From Ichthyophthirius multifiliis (Eukaryota; Ciliophora; Oligohymenophorea; Hymenostomatida): a stretch of DNA of 33,764 nt. Every line of letters starts with the position of its first letter. Position 1 is the first letter of the stretch. Location of the stretch: NCBI RefSeq assembly GCF_000220395.1, contig NW_004086138.1, forward strand, positions 1 to 33,764. Reading direction: 5' to 3'. The position numbers and the translations under genes are program-made. The notes under the pieces were generated by a model. The model saw nothing but the letters and a program-made list of their open reading frames with translations. It was not told the origin of the DNA and ran no database searches. This document shows positions 33,041 to 33,764 of this stretch, in pieces.

Positions 33041-33764
33041 ATTTATATAAGTCTATAATTATATTAATTAAAATTAAAAATATATTATTTATATTATTTT
33101 AATATTTTTATATATAAGATATTATTTTATTAAATTCATAAAAAATATATATTACCGCCAATCCAAATAATTTTATTAATAATTTTAAATAAATTAAAAT
33201 ATAAATTTAATTAATTAATATATACAATATTATATATAAATATAAATTTAAAAATATATATACAATAAATAATAATAATATATAAATATATTTTAAATAT
33301 ATTTAATATTTAAGTCTTTTTTATATTATTTTTTTATTACATGAAGTAAAAAATTTATAAATAATTAGTATTTTTCAGAAATTACTATACATTTTATTTT
33401 ATTTAGGTAAATATTCTATTCAGTTTAATATGTTATATTAAAAATAATATAAAAAAAATAAAAAAATAGTTACTATTTTTCTTTTAAAATAATTTAACTT
33501 TAATGAATTAAAGAAATACCTTTTAGATAATATATATATAAAAAATAAAAATTTAAGTTTTAAATAAAGGTTTATATTAATTTTATTTTAAAAAATAAAA
33601 AATATAATTTTATTTTATTTAAACTTAATAAGGAAAATTATTTCATATGAGAAAAAAATAACAAATATAAATATTAAATATATAAAAAAAAAAATTATTA
33701 TAATTTTATAAATTGAAAAAATAAAAATATTATTATATTACTTTTTTAATGCTTTTACAAAATA
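33041..33764. other. AT-rich flank at the window's end
   Basis: About 720 nt upstream of the importin gene. It is nearly pure A/T with two slightly less AT-rich patches (33370-33440 and 33510-33530). No frame, motif or RNA could be supported. It holds the promoter of the importin gene. Confidence 0.45.

Noticed and set aside
1-33764. Transposons, virus-like elements, CRISPR arrays, toxin systems, rRNA
   Set aside because: No transposase, integrase, polymerase or capsid motif, no terminal repeats flanking a gene, no regularly spaced repeats and no rRNA-like GC-rich block was seen on either strand.

Overview
The window looks like macronuclear DNA of an oligohymenophorean ciliate. It is extremely AT-rich. 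Every recognisable protein reads through TAA and TAG (as glutamine) and ends at TGA, and the genes are cut by many short AT-rich GT-AG introns (most about 38-90 nt). Ichthyophthirius multifiliis is my best guess, because of the base composition and because a remnant of a 454-type loxP mate-pair linker sits inside one gene. The species is an inference.

Layout, left to right: 1-334 (+) 3' end of an equilibrative nucleoside transporter. 2861-4893 (-) DHHC protein acyltransferase with a long Q/N/K-rich tail. 5385-6848 (+) mitochondrial-type DnaJ (Mdj1/Tid1-like). 6919-9648 (-) K+ channel with a degenerate cyclic-nucleotide domain. 9870-10846 (+) CRAL-TRIO (Sec14-like) protein. 12017-12943 (+) Q/N-rich protein. 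14130-15014 (-) hydrophilic protein of unknown function. 15274-15769 (+) small hypothetical protein. 16150-18431 (+) parallel beta-helix protein in ten exons. 18736-19723 (+) ePHD-PHD protein, followed at about 20023-20690 by a decayed copy of itself. 20910-22278 (-) Ttd14-like P-loop/CYTH protein carrying the linker remnant. 23609-25017 (+) polytopic membrane protein. 25382-28467 (+) soluble protein with two cyclic-nucleotide-binding domains. 28637-30414 (-) C2-transmembrane-DysF protein. 31004-31076 (-) tRNA-Lys(UUU). 31341-33040 (-) importin-alpha-like protein. The spaces between are nearly pure A/T.

The genes do not form a pathway and each appears to be transcribed singly. They cover lipid and membrane biology (DHHC, CRAL-TRIO, C2-DysF), cyclic-nucleotide signalling and ion flux, chromatin reading, nuclear import and mitochondrial protein folding. 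No virus-like element, transposon, CRISPR array or toxin system was recognised.

The clearest unusual signals are technical or evolutionary. They are the 30-base linker remnant inside a coding exon; four genes whose frame slips by one base exactly at an A/T homopolymer, as expected of pyrosequencing undercalls; an in-frame TGA followed by 245 open codons; and a tandem pseudogene whose changes run mostly from G/C to A/T. Exon-intron models were built by hand from reading-frame continuity and family motifs, and none was checked against RNA.
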